Shown piece after piece: positions 34,184-42,461 of a stretch of DNA of 46,801 nucleotides. The notes under the pieces were generated by a model that worked only from the letters and a program-made list of their open reading frames with translations, made no database searches and was not told where the DNA came from. The stretch comes from Lysobacterales bacterium. Its GTDB lineage: Bacteria > Pseudomonadota > Gammaproteobacteria > Xanthomonadales > SZUA-5. Position numbers and translations under genes: made by a program. Where the stretch lies: the NCBI GenBank assembly GCA_022841325.1, contig JALHRS010000044.1, positions 1 to 46,801 of the forward strand, in the 5' to 3' direction. Numbering within the stretch: the stretch's first letter is position 1; every line of letters begins with the position of its first letter.

Positions 34184-34654
34184 CTAGGTTGGGTGGTTGC
34201 TGCCGGAAGATGCATCCGCAGTTGCCTGCAGATCGCCCAGTCGTGCGTAGAAGTCGCGACGGATCTCTGCCAGTCCTGCCTTCACGCCCTCGAGACTGAT
34301 CCCGTCATCTCGCTGTCGCCATGCGGCCGCCCAATCGTCGGCATGAGGGACATGATCGAGTGCGATCTCCAGCGCGGCGGTACAATCCTGTTTCGTGGAA
34401 TGTATGCGGGACTCGCTGCCGGGAAGGCTCTCGGGTGCAAGCGATGCGTCGACGTAGAGCTCGCCTATGCGCGCCATTAGGTCTGCACGCAGAACGTGCA
34501 GTACAGCCAGTACTCCGCGTGCCGTGCTGCCATCGTCGCGCGAGCGAATGGCGCGCCACCAGTGTCGGGTCGTTGGCATGCTCTCCGCCGCCAGCGTGTA
34601 GGCGTAGATGCGATCCCGAATTGCCTGGTCAGCGGCACTGAGATCTGCGTCCAT
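34184..34654 (-). CDS. Protein with an internal duplication, function unknown
   Basis: This is a 156-aa soluble helical protein. Residues about 26-70 and 102-146 are two copies of one unit at an exact 76-residue offset: both contain P-x4-W, then RxRDDG, G-V-x-A, R-x-D, AR-x-G-x-L and a final A (about 17 identities in 45 positions). The frame is open from ATG 34654, followed directly by the ribbon-helix-helix gene with 10 bases spacing. I know no family with this repeat. A toxin-antitoxin pair is one option, but a duplicated helical unit fits a binding or adaptor protein as well. Confidence 0.65.
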   Translation of the reverse strand: MDADLSAADQAIRDRIYAYTLAAESMPTTRHWWRAIRSRDDGSTARGVLAVLHVLRADLMARIGELYVDASLAPESLPGSESRIHSTKQDCTAALEIALDHVPHADDWAAAWRQRDDGISLEGVKAGLAEIRRDFYARLGDLQATADASSGSNHPT

Positions 34655-34683
34655 AGGGCTCTACATTTCCTCAACTAGAGATG

Positions 34684-34695
34684 TATAGCGCTATA
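34684..34695. promoter_or_regulatory. Perfect palindrome in a divergent promoter region
   Basis: TATAGCGCTATA is a 12-bp perfect palindrome in the 68-bp gap between the leftward duplicated-repeat gene (start 34654) and the rightward hybrid kinase (start 34723). The overlapping TATAGT (34692-34697) could be the rightward -10 box and TATACA the leftward one. It may be an operator controlling both directions, with the ribbon-helix-helix protein as a candidate ligand. Confidence 0.45.
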
Positions 34696-34722
34696 GTAAC
34701 GATTCCTGTCTGATCTGAAGCC

Positions 34723-36348
34723 GTGCTTTTGTTAAAGCTTGTCATTCTTGCGTTCTTGCTGTTTCCGCTTGGTGCGGCTACCGGGTGGTTCGTTGCTCGC
34801 CGCGCGATGCAGCGTGCCGACGCTGACTCAATCGCGGCTGACAATCAGCAATACAAGGTTGTAAACGGTGTCGTACATGAAGCCCTCAATCCCTTGAATG
34901 CGATTCGCGGAATCAGCGAGTTGCTACAGCGCGGTGATCTGGATTCCACTGAGTACCGTGCACATCTATTGCGCTTGAACGAGGCCACCGAACTACTCCT
35001 GTCGCTCGCAACAAATGCCCAGTTGTGCTTTGGAGTCGCATCTGCGCTTCGCATGGACAGCGTCAACATTCAACGTCTACTCGAGGATCTCCACGGTTCG
35101 GCAGTGGCAGTCGCGGCGGCGCGCCGAGTGCATTTCGAGATTCACGTGGAGCCAGATGCGCCTGTACTCGCCGTCACCGATGAGTCGCTGGTTCGCAGTT
35201 TGCTGGGCAATGTCATCAACCATTGCCTGGCAATCACCGATCAAGGACACGTTGAGGTCACGCTGCATGCAAGTCACGACGAAAGGATTCGGATTTCGGT
35301 CAGCGACACCGGGCCTAGCCTCGACGATCATGCACTGCGACATGTGTTCGAGCCCTTCGGATTGGTCGGGCACACCGCCGACGGAAATCCAGTCGGTACC
35401 GGGCTCAATCTGCACTCGGCATTTCGCGCCGCACGACTGCTGGGAGGCCGGTTGACCTGTGAGTCGCGCTTGAACGCAGGCAGCGCGTATTCCATCGACT
35501 TGCCCGCCAACGTGCAATCGCGCGGAGTGACCGACCGCTCAAGCAAGGTCGTGTCATTTGTGGACCACTACGCCAAGCACCGTGCGCAGGTGGGACGCCA
35601 CCGCGTTCTGGTGATTGAAGACCAGCTCAGCAACGCACACGTGATCCAGTCCGCGCTCGAGCGCGCAGGGCATTCCGTCGTCGTCGTACATGACGGCACG
35701 GGCGCGCTGGAACAGCTGGAGGCGATCGACAGCTTCGATCTGGTCGTGATCGATTTGCGCCTTCCAGACATCGGTGGGCTCGATGTGATGAGGTTGAACC
35801 GACTGCGGCATGGGTCGCGGCAGCGACCGCTTCCGTTCATAGTCATCACTAGCGAGCGATCGGAGAGAGTGCGCAACCAATGTCTTGCCGCCGGGGCCTG
35901 GGCCTTTCTGCAGAAGCCGATATCTGCTCAATGCTTGCTCGATGCCTTGGCAATGGTGAGTGATCGCATGGAACGTCTCGCGCGAGTCCCTACGGTTTCC
36001 CACGGACAGATCAGTCAGGCTGCGGTACATCGCAACCTGCTCGCGGTTGATCCGAGTCGGCGCGTTTCTGACGTTTTCTGCGATCTGCTGACTTACATTC
36101 GCGAAATCGAGGGCGCGGCCGTCGTGTCCGACTGGAATAGCGTGATTCATCGTACGCGCGCCGTGCGCGGTGCCGCCCACTTGATCGGCGCGGCGCAGAT
36201 CATGACCGTATCGAGTTCGATACTCGCCTGCAAGTTGGACGAACTGCCGGCAAAGTGGCGGGTGCTGCACGAGCGCCTGACCGAGAGCGTCGATGACGCA
36301 TGGCGCACTCTCACCGGAATGCTGGCGGAGGTGGCTCAACGCGAATGA
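34723..36348 (+). CDS. Hybrid sensor histidine kinase with receiver and Hpt-like domain
   Basis: The 541-aa protein begins at GTG 34723. One membrane helix (2-24) is followed directly by the kinase: H-box VVHEALNPLNA with H52, a degenerate N-box (LLGNVINHCL), and G-boxes SDTGPS and GTGLNL. A receiver domain (about 292-410) has the acidic pair ED and phosphoacceptor D344 in VIDLRLPD. The C-terminal helical segment resembles Hpt (RGAAHLIGA), but the canonical His position is Arg479; H476 is three residues early. There is no periplasmic sensor domain. It is divergent from the ribbon-helix-helix unit and convergent with the RpfC-like operon. Confidence 0.88.
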   Translation: MLLLKLVILAFLLFPLGAATGWFVARRAMQRADADSIAADNQQYKVVNGVVHEALNPLNAIRGISELLQRGDLDSTEYRAHLLRLNEATELLLSLATNAQLCFGVASALRMDSVNIQRLLEDLHGSAVAVAAARRVHFEIHVEPDAPVLAVTDESLVRSLLGNVINHCLAITDQGHVEVTLHASHDERIRISVSDTGPSLDDHALRHVFEPFGLVGHTADGNPVGTGLNLHSAFRAARLLGGRLTCESRLNAGSAYSIDLPANVQSRGVTDRSSKVVSFVDHYAKHRAQVGRHRVLVIEDQLSNAHVIQSALERAGHSVVVVHDGTGALEQLEAIDSFDLVVIDLRLPDIGGLDVMRLNRLRHGSRQRPLPFIVITSERSERVRNQCLAAGAWAFLQKPISAQCLLDALAMVSDRMERLARVPTVSHGQISQAAVHRNLLAVDPSRRVSDVFCDLLTYIREIEGAAVVSDWNSVIHRTRAVRGAAHLIGAAQIMTVSSSILACKLDELPAKWRVLHERLTESVDDAWRTLTGMLAEVAQRE

Positions 36349-36396
36349 TCGGTTTGCCCGTGAGTTGTGATGCGGCGCTACGCTGCCCGAGATCCT

Positions 36397-37281
36397 TCAT
36401 TCATGGTCCGGCGTCTGCAGCGTCTCACGTACAAACGCTATTGTTGCCTCAAGCACATCGGCTGCGGCCGCCGACCGCCATGGTGATCCAATCACGTGGG
36501 TGCCGTGGCCGAAGGCCAACGCGCGCTTGCGTGGTTCCGGCGTCCCCAAGGCGGCGAATATCTCGATCATTGCCGACACCGACGCCGTCTGGTCCTGACT
36601 ATCTGCAGATGCCCAGTAATACGCGAGCAAGAATGGGACGTTCACCTTCCGGGCTATGGCGGGAGTCATCCATTCCGCAAAAAGCGAACGAAGGGCGCGG
36701 TAGCCATCGCTGTGGATAGACGCGGACCAGTACGACAGTTGGGCATCCGAACGTGGATGAGGATCGTGAACGACTCCAGAAGTGGCGCACAACGCATCAA
36801 GGTCCTGCGGCTGGCGTGCGCGCACACCTAATGACCAGGCGGCGACCGCAGCGACTTCGGTTGGGTACTGTGCAGCCAATATGAAGGCCAGGCTTGCCCC
36901 CATCGAAGTGCCGATCAGGACGCATCGCTCGCCGATCTGTGTGCCGATGTCTAGCGCTTCGCGCGCTGACTCGAGCCACGTCGTCGCACGGATTCCGCAC
37001 ATGGCATCTACTGATCGTCGCCCGTGGCCGGGAAACCTGGCGATGAAGGCGTTTGCAGCAAGCGCGCGCGCCAATCGTTCGGGAGCGTCCGCGGACTCTC
37101 CTGGGCCTGCACTGAAGCCATGCAGGTAGACCACCGAGAGCGGCGTCTTCTGCGGACGTTGAGGGTTGTTCCAGTAAAACCGCGCCTGGTTTCCCGGCTT
37201 GATGTCGGCGATGGCGGCCTCTCGACCGGCGAGCCAGGACCCCAGCCGGGAGAGGCCCTCAGGACGAGGTGGCAAGGGCAT
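36397..37281 (-). CDS. Alpha/beta-fold hydrolase (esterase/lipase-like)
   Basis: This 294-aa hydrolase has YLHGFSAGPGES (oxyanion region, 52-63), FPGHGRRS, nucleophile elbow GTSMGAS (S126) and a terminal FGHGTHVIGS region with the catalytic His. The family resembles carboxylesterases that act on short or medium acyl esters. The start codon overlaps the CPBP stop by 23 bases, so the two are coupled. It is the last gene of the desaturase-RpfC-CPBP operon and may turn over a lipid ester or signal; the substrate is not visible from sequence. Confidence 0.88.
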   Translation of the reverse strand: MPLPPRPEGLSRLGSWLAGREAAIADIKPGNQARFYWNNPQRPQKTPLSVVYLHGFSAGPGESADAPERLARALAANAFIARFPGHGRRSVDAMCGIRATTWLESAREALDIGTQIGERCVLIGTSMGASLAFILAAQYPTEVAAVAAWSLGVRARQPQDLDALCATSGVVHDPHPRSDAQLSYWSASIHSDGYRALRSLFAEWMTPAIARKVNVPFLLAYYWASADSQDQTASVSAMIEIFAALGTPEPRKRALAFGHGTHVIGSPWRSAAAADVLEATIAFVRETLQTPDHE

Positions 37282-38131
37282 GACGATCCAGATCGAGCGC
37301 GGGATAAGTGAAAAGGAAGAAATGCAGCAAATTCAGTGTCGCGTGCGCGGCGATTGAAGCGAGCAGTCCGCCTCTGCGATAAGCGATTCCGTAGCCGGAT
37401 GCCGCCACGACACAGAGCAATGCATAACGCCAGCCTCCGTCGAGGTGCGCTAGGCCAAAGACAACGGCGGACACCAACAACGCCACGTTGGCCCCTTGGG
37501 CGTGGCGGCGAAAGACATGCGTCAGGCCCGACTGGATGTATCCCCGAAAAACCACCTCTTCGCAGAAGCAGACCAGCAGCACCATGTTGATGGCCCAGAT
37601 GGCAGCGCCGGGGGGATACTTTGGATCCCAGGCTATCAGCCCGATTTCCCATGATATTCCGATGCAGATCGCCGCAGTCACCAGACCGACCATCGTGCCC
37701 ATTCTCAATGCTTCTACGCGATTCGCCGCCCAATCGATCCCGGGCCACGCAGCCATCAGCCAGAGTCCGACTAGCAGCTTGTCAAGATTGAGGTAGGCGC
37801 GATGCACCGATGCGCCGGAAGACACCTGCGCATCGAACACCAGTGGGTTGTTGAAGCCGGGTGCGACGTGTGCGCGCAATGCCAGCGCGAGCAGAACGAA
37901 AACCAGGTGCCCCATGATTCTGAGTGCAAACGATCTCGGAGGTTGAATGGCAACTCCGGCGAGCCCCAGCGCAGCTAGCACTGGCAAAGCTTCCGGACGA
38001 AGTTGTTCCGCCACTAACGCGAGCGCGCATCCGGCGACGACGAGTGCCCATGCGACCTTTTGCAACCGACCGAGCAACAACATCACAAGTGCCGGAAGCA
38101 GCATCGACCATGGCAGCGCAACAAAGCTCAT
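37259..38131 (-). CDS. CPBP-family intramembrane metalloprotease
   Basis: The 290-aa protein with about eight membrane helices starts at ATG 38131; the frame above is the shadow of the kinase gene. The Abi/CPBP motifs are complete: EEVVFR (191-196), FGLAH with H229, and H263 in AAHATLNLLH. These bind zinc in Rce1-type proteases. Bacterial members process membrane peptides or bacteriocin immunity substrates. It starts 10 bases after the RpfC-like stop and overlaps the hydrolase gene, so it may be part of signal processing with the kinase, by inference. Confidence 0.9.
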   Translation of the reverse strand: MSFVALPWSMLLPALVMLLLGRLQKVAWALVVAGCALALVAEQLRPEALPVLAALGLAGVAIQPPRSFALRIMGHLVFVLLALALRAHVAPGFNNPLVFDAQVSSGASVHRAYLNLDKLLVGLWLMAAWPGIDWAANRVEALRMGTMVGLVTAAICIGISWEIGLIAWDPKYPPGAAIWAINMVLLVCFCEEVVFRGYIQSGLTHVFRRHAQGANVALLVSAVVFGLAHLDGGWRYALLCVVAASGYGIAYRRGGLLASIAAHATLNLLHFFLFTYPALDLDRHALATSS

Positions 38132-38141
38132 CTGCTGCACC

Positions 38142-40295
38142 TCAGACGCGTGTGCGCTGCTGCAAACCCGCCATTGCGTCGCCCAGGCTTGACGCCATGG
38201 GCGTCGAGTATTCGGGCTGACTGGCGATCCAGCGCATTGCCTCGGTGATGACGCGCTGCAGGCGAGGGAACTCGACGCTCGCGGTTTCGCCGCGTCTGGC
38301 GGCATGCTCGACTGTCGCGACGTAATTCGCCGCATCATGCATTCCTAGCGTGCCCAACTCGTTCGCTACTTTGTGCAGACTCTGCGCGAGCTCCATCGCG
38401 GAGCTCGCGCCGTCCAGTGCAGTTAGTCCGTCCGACAAACCTTGCTCAACATGCAGCAGCAGTTTCTGTACATGGTGAACGCCCTCCATTTGACGCAGGT
38501 CAAGCAGCGGGCTGCTCACTGGCGCTCCAGCCGATTCGATGCCGGCTCCTCTTGCAATCGAGGCAAGAACGGACAGCAATCGTTGCGCATCAATCGGCTT
38601 GATCAGGAAGGCCGTCGCACCACGTTGGACCACGGTATGTGCGGTGCCCGACGTGTCGTCGGCGCTCACAACCACTATCGGTACAGGTGAGTCGCCGGCG
38701 ACCGCATCGAGCACGTCCCAGCCTGACAGGCCGGGCATGTGCAAGTCTAGGAAGGCCACGTCGAATCCTCCACGACGCAGAGCCTCTATCGCCGGTTGCC
38801 CGTGCATTACCGCGCTCACAGAATGTCCCGCGCCTTCGAGCAATCGGCACATCACGTCGATGTTGGCATTGTGATCGTCGACAATGAGGCACCGCAAAGC
38901 GCGAACACTTTCACGATGTATTCGGAGTTGTTCGAGCACCGGCAGACGAGGTGCAACCGGGTTGCTGTCGGTGCGTAGCTGCAAGGGAACGGACCAGGTA
39001 AACACTGTGCCGCCGCCCGGATTGTCGATAACTCGCAGGGCGCCGCCAAGGCGTTCGGTGACCTGATGGACGATGAATAGTCCCAGGCCCACGCCTTCAT
39101 GCGATCGTGTTGCACCAGCGCTGACCTGGTAGAAAGGCTCGAAGATCCGCGCCTTGTGTTCGCCGGGTATGCCGATGCCGGTATCGGTCACGGTGCAGAT
39201 CAGCTGCGCAATACCCGCCTTCCCGTCCGTTTCAGCCTCCATTTTCAAGCTGACACGCCCGCCCCGCGGCGTGTACTTGATGGCGTTGGCGACGAGATTG
39301 ACCAGAACCTGTTCTACGCGTCCGGCGTCGCCCAGGAAGTTTGGTAAGTGGTTGGCAACCTGCGTCGTAAATTCGATCCCGGCGTCCCCAGCGGCTGACC
39401 TGCCGATGCCACACACTGTTTCCAGGATCGTGTACAGACACAGGGGATCATTCGCCATCGCCAGACTGCCCGAGTTCTGCTTGGTAATGTCCAGGACATT
39501 GTCCACGCTGTTCGACAAGGCCCGCGCGGTGATCTGGGTCTGTTCTACCAGCGCACACTGGTCGGGGCTGAGGCCGTTTTTGTCAATCAAGGAGATAGTG
39601 TTGACAATGACGTTGAGCGGTGTCCGCATTTCGTGCGACATCGCACCGACGAAGCGATTTTGGGCATCGCGCGCATCAATCGCCTGAACGGTGATTTCCC
39701 GCAACGCTGAGAGAATTCGACCGATGAGCAGAGGAAGTCCTACTGTCAACACGACGGCGTAAACGAGGTAGGCCGGTCGGCTGAACCAATAGCTGGAAGG
39801 TGCCGACCACAAGAGTATCGCGAGTGACGCGCCTACGCTGATGTTGAACCAGCGTCGTGGATACCGCGCGCCGACGGCGATGGCAAGGAACGGCAGTATC
39901 GCCTCCAGCGTGATGAGTAATAGAAAGGCGTTCTTGGTCAGGACCGCAATGATCAGGAAATTGGCGACGGTGCCGGTCGCGTCGATCGCCGGAGTCACCC
40001 GAAGTCGGCCTGTCAAGATTGCGATCAGCCATCCGAGGCTGATCAAGAAAAGGCCTAGGGCCCATGGAAAGACCGAGCGTGCATCGTGCACTAGAACGGG
40101 CTGTGTGCCATGTGAGCGCCACAGTATTACCCAGAGGACCACGAGCCCCAGCACCGCGCAACGAAGCACCGCCACCCTGCGCTCCCCGAGCGAGGCGACC
40201 ACGCTATCCATCGTCGGGTTGCGTAGCGATTTATTGAGTTGAGCCAGCGACATGTCGTCGCCGTAGGGGGTGCGTTGCCCTTTGCCGATCTTCAT
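38142..40295 (-). CDS. RpfC-like hybrid sensor kinase (5 TM-HisKA-HATPase-REC-Hpt)
   Basis: This is a 717-aa protein. The N-terminal 195 residues give about five membrane helices. The kinase has H221 in MSHEMRTPLN and complete N, G1 and G2 boxes. The receiver has D517 in AFLDLHMPG, and the Hpt domain carries H641 in LHKVANELGTLG. Length and residue layout match Xanthomonas RpfC (726 aa; H198, D512, H657 as I remember them), the sensor for diffusible fatty-acid signals. No rpfF, rpfB or rpfG is in the window. It is encoded 57 bases below a delta-9-type desaturase, an arrangement that suggests sensing of an acyl signal or membrane state. Confidence 0.9.
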   Translation of the reverse strand: MKIGKGQRTPYGDDMSLAQLNKSLRNPTMDSVVASLGERRVAVLRCAVLGLVVLWVILWRSHGTQPVLVHDARSVFPWALGLFLISLGWLIAILTGRLRVTPAIDATGTVANFLIIAVLTKNAFLLLITLEAILPFLAIAVGARYPRRWFNISVGASLAILLWSAPSSYWFSRPAYLVYAVVLTVGLPLLIGRILSALREITVQAIDARDAQNRFVGAMSHEMRTPLNVIVNTISLIDKNGLSPDQCALVEQTQITARALSNSVDNVLDITKQNSGSLAMANDPLCLYTILETVCGIGRSAAGDAGIEFTTQVANHLPNFLGDAGRVEQVLVNLVANAIKYTPRGGRVSLKMEAETDGKAGIAQLICTVTDTGIGIPGEHKARIFEPFYQVSAGATRSHEGVGLGLFIVHQVTERLGGALRVIDNPGGGTVFTWSVPLQLRTDSNPVAPRLPVLEQLRIHRESVRALRCLIVDDHNANIDVMCRLLEGAGHSVSAVMHGQPAIEALRRGGFDVAFLDLHMPGLSGWDVLDAVAGDSPVPIVVVSADDTSGTAHTVVQRGATAFLIKPIDAQRLLSVLASIARGAGIESAGAPVSSPLLDLRQMEGVHHVQKLLLHVEQGLSDGLTALDGASSAMELAQSLHKVANELGTLGMHDAANYVATVEHAARRGETASVEFPRLQRVITEAMRWIASQPEYSTPMASSLGDAMAGLQQRTRV

Positions 40296-40352
40296 TCTCT
40301 ACCTTGATGCCGTGCATCGAGGGCAGGGCACTGCTGCAATAGATCTGCGCCG

Positions 40353-41405
40353 CTAGACGGACGCAGGTTCTTCAATGGATTGGCAGTCACCTTTCAACTG
40401 TTCATCAAATCGCCTCAGGAACTCGGATCTGTGGTCGTAGTAGCGAACGACCAGACCGCAAGCCTTCATCAGTCGAATGATTTGGAAGGGGACGTCGACC
40501 TGCCCAGGCAGGAACGCCGTGTTCGCCGAGGCGCGGAAGGCGTGGTGGTTATTATGCCATTCCCCGGCCAGGAAGCCGTAGAAGCGCTGATTTCTTGCAA
40601 AGGAATGACGGTCCAGATCCCAGCCATCGATCTGCTTCGGATTCTCTGCCGTGCCGTGGCCTCGGAAGTTGAAATCACGGACTGCGGCATGCCAGCAGAA
40701 CTGCACTGCATACCATGCCATGACGAACGGAATCCCGCCGAGCGCGTACCAGAATGCAGTCCACAACACAGAGGCGAAGACCCAGCGGGCTAGGTAGTGC
40801 GGGATGAGTTCCACGCAGCCCCAGCGGCGAAAGCTCTCGTAGCTGGCGAATGGCATGCCGATATGGGCGATGCGTGACTTGATCTGTCGGTATTGCTCTT
40901 CGTTTACCTCGGTATCGATTTCGAAATAGGAAGCGATGTAGTTGCCCAACCATCCCAGCCTTGGGCCGTTGGGGTCGAGGTCCTGGTCTGGATGGCTATG
41001 GTGCACATGGTGCACCAGCGCATAAACCTCCTCGCGGTAGCCAAGTGGGTTCAGCCAGAGCAATATTCTGGGTACCCACACGCTTCGGAAGCGGAATGCG
41101 CGGTGGCTGCAGTATCGGTGGTACCAAACGGTGTTCACGAAGTTCGCCAAGAATAAGAAAATAGCGAAGAACAGCAGCATCGTCGGGAAGCTGGCGTAGG
41201 CCCCAAAGAACACCAGAGTAGGTGCCAGCATCAACAGGTGGGTGGTCTCGAAGAGCGCATGCATGGTGCGCCGCCTGTCGGCGATGAAGTTCATCGACCG
41301 CCCGTACTGTCGGAGTGCATCGCGCAAGGTCACCTTGCGTGCATTGCCTTGTTCATCGCGCAGCGAGTAGGCGCGCGGAAGCAGGCGGAGACTCGGTTCG
41401 CTCAT
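40353..41405 (-). CDS. Acyl-CoA/acyl-lipid delta-9-type fatty acid desaturase
   Basis: The 350-aa membrane desaturase starts at ATG 41405 with GAGGA upstream; the longer frame to 41627 runs through the promoter region. Its three histidine boxes are HRYCSH (96-101), HHVHH (132-136) and HNNHH (284-288), the pattern of stearoyl-CoA-type delta-9 desaturases, with about four membrane helices. It introduces a cis double bond in acyl chains at the inner membrane. It is the first gene of an operon with the RpfC-like kinase, CPBP protease and a hydrolase. Its leftward promoter would lie in the 159-bp divergent region shared with cdsA (TACAAT on the minus strand at 41473-41478). Confidence 0.92.
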   Translation of the reverse strand: MSEPSLRLLPRAYSLRDEQGNARKVTLRDALRQYGRSMNFIADRRRTMHALFETTHLLMLAPTLVFFGAYASFPTMLLFFAIFLFLANFVNTVWYHRYCSHRAFRFRSVWVPRILLWLNPLGYREEVYALVHHVHHSHPDQDLDPNGPRLGWLGNYIASYFEIDTEVNEEQYRQIKSRIAHIGMPFASYESFRRWGCVELIPHYLARWVFASVLWTAFWYALGGIPFVMAWYAVQFCWHAAVRDFNFRGHGTAENPKQIDGWDLDRHSFARNQRFYGFLAGEWHNNHHAFRASANTAFLPGQVDVPFQIIRLMKACGLVVRYYDHRSEFLRRFDEQLKGDCQSIEEPASV

Positions 41406-41480
41406 CGTTTCATCCTCTTGGTTCGAAGCCCGTGCCGAGCCGTCGTTGTCGGGGCTCCGGCCGAGAGAACCCATTGTAGC

Positions 41481-41527
41481 GGTGTATTGGTGTATTGTTG
41501 TAGAGTAATCCCATGCGATACATCGCA
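41481..41527 (+). promoter_or_regulatory. cdsA-operon promoter with conserved motif, tandem octamer and palindrome
   Basis: Three elements adjoin. First is a tandem octamer GGTGTATT twice (41481-41496). Second is the conserved motif TGTATTGTTGTAGAG-N10-CGATAC (41491-41521), shared with the 13-gene operon. Third is an inverted repeat TGCGAT-AC-ATCGCA (41514-41527) that overlaps the likely -10 box TGCGAT. Transcription would begin near 41526, leaving a leader of about 39 bases with AGGAG at 41554-41558 before ATG 41565. The palindrome over the -10 box suggests a repressor site. Confidence 0.6.
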
Positions 41528-41564
41528 CAAGCAATGACAGCTCAATGGGAATCAGGAGCTCGAG

Positions 41565-42461
41565 ATGGAACTGGAAGCGGTCAATCCGCGGTATGCCGCG
41601 GCAGCGAAAGGCAATCGACATCCGCATGACCTGCTGCCGCGGATCGCAACATCGCTGGTCGTTGCGCCCATTGCCTGCTGGAGCTTGTTGGTGCTTGAAC
41701 GCCCTGCGCTCATGTCGGCCGGTGCGATCGTCTGTGGCGTCTTGCTGTGGGAATGGCTTGCGCTCTGCGGCATGAAATCGCCAGGCCAGAGGGTAGGGGT
41801 GCTGGCAACCTTCCTAGCCACGGCTGCGGGGCTTGAGCAGGCGTCGGCAATCGCAGCGCAAGGCCTACTCTGGGTCAGCGCCGCGTTCTGGCCGCTCGCA
41901 GCGGTATGGCTACGTCGCGCCGAGTTCGGTTCTGGCCGATCGGCATGGGTTCTGGTGCTGAAATCACTACTCGGGTTTGGACTCGCACTTGCGATGCACA
42001 GCGCATTTTCCCGATTGCTGACGCTCGATAACGGTCGCGGACTTTTGCTTTACCTCATTGCTCTCACCTGTCTCATGGACTCGCTCTGCTACATCATTGG
42101 CAAGTACTCCAACACACTCCGCGAATGGCCTCTGCTCGCGCCGGCAGTCAGCGGCGTCAAGAATTTCGGCGTGCTTCTCGCCGCCTGGGGGGCTACGGTC
42201 ACGGTCGGCGCCATCATTGCGGCGGGTCCGTGGCTTCAGTACACCCGTGCGTATGCAGCATCGGTACTCGCTGCATGTGCCGCCATCGCACTGGTCAGCG
42301 GCGTCGTCGGAGATCTGATGGCCAGCCTGCTGAAGCGTCATGCCGGCGTGGAAAACAGCGGCGACATCCTGCCCGGGCATGGCGGGGTATTGGACAGGCT
42401 CGACTCTCTTTTGGCCGCATTGCCGATCTTCACCATCGCCTACACCCTTTTTTCGGAATGA
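41565..42461 (+). CDS. cdsA: Phosphatidate cytidylyltransferase
   Basis: CdsA makes CDP-diacylglycerol from phosphatidate and CTP, the branch point of phospholipid synthesis. The 298-aa protein has about eight membrane helices and the family signature near the C-terminus (about 245-283): VGDLMASLLKRHAGVENSG, then ILPGHGGVLDRLDS, with the conserved acidic and glycine residues. Length is normal. The ATG has AGGAG at 6 bases. It overlaps the PAP2-like gene as ATGA. Its grouping with a PAP2-like protein and a flippase-like protein suggests an accessory copy dedicated to membrane remodelling; the housekeeping copy would be elsewhere. Confidence 0.93.
   Translation: MELEAVNPRYAAAAKGNRHPHDLLPRIATSLVVAPIACWSLLVLERPALMSAGAIVCGVLLWEWLALCGMKSPGQRVGVLATFLATAAGLEQASAIAAQGLLWVSAAFWPLAAVWLRRAEFGSGRSAWVLVLKSLLGFGLALAMHSAFSRLLTLDNGRGLLLYLIALTCLMDSLCYIIGKYSNTLREWPLLAPAVSGVKNFGVLLAAWGATVTVGAIIAAGPWLQYTRAYAASVLAACAAIALVSGVVGDLMASLLKRHAGVENSGDILPGHGGVLDRLDSLLAALPIFTIAYTLFSE

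Noticed and set aside
40281..40310. GTAGAGAATG at the start of the RpfC-like gene as a third copy of the shared promoter motif
   Set aside because: Only about 10 bases match, covering the ribosome site and ATG; the TGTATTGTT and CGATAC parts are absent.
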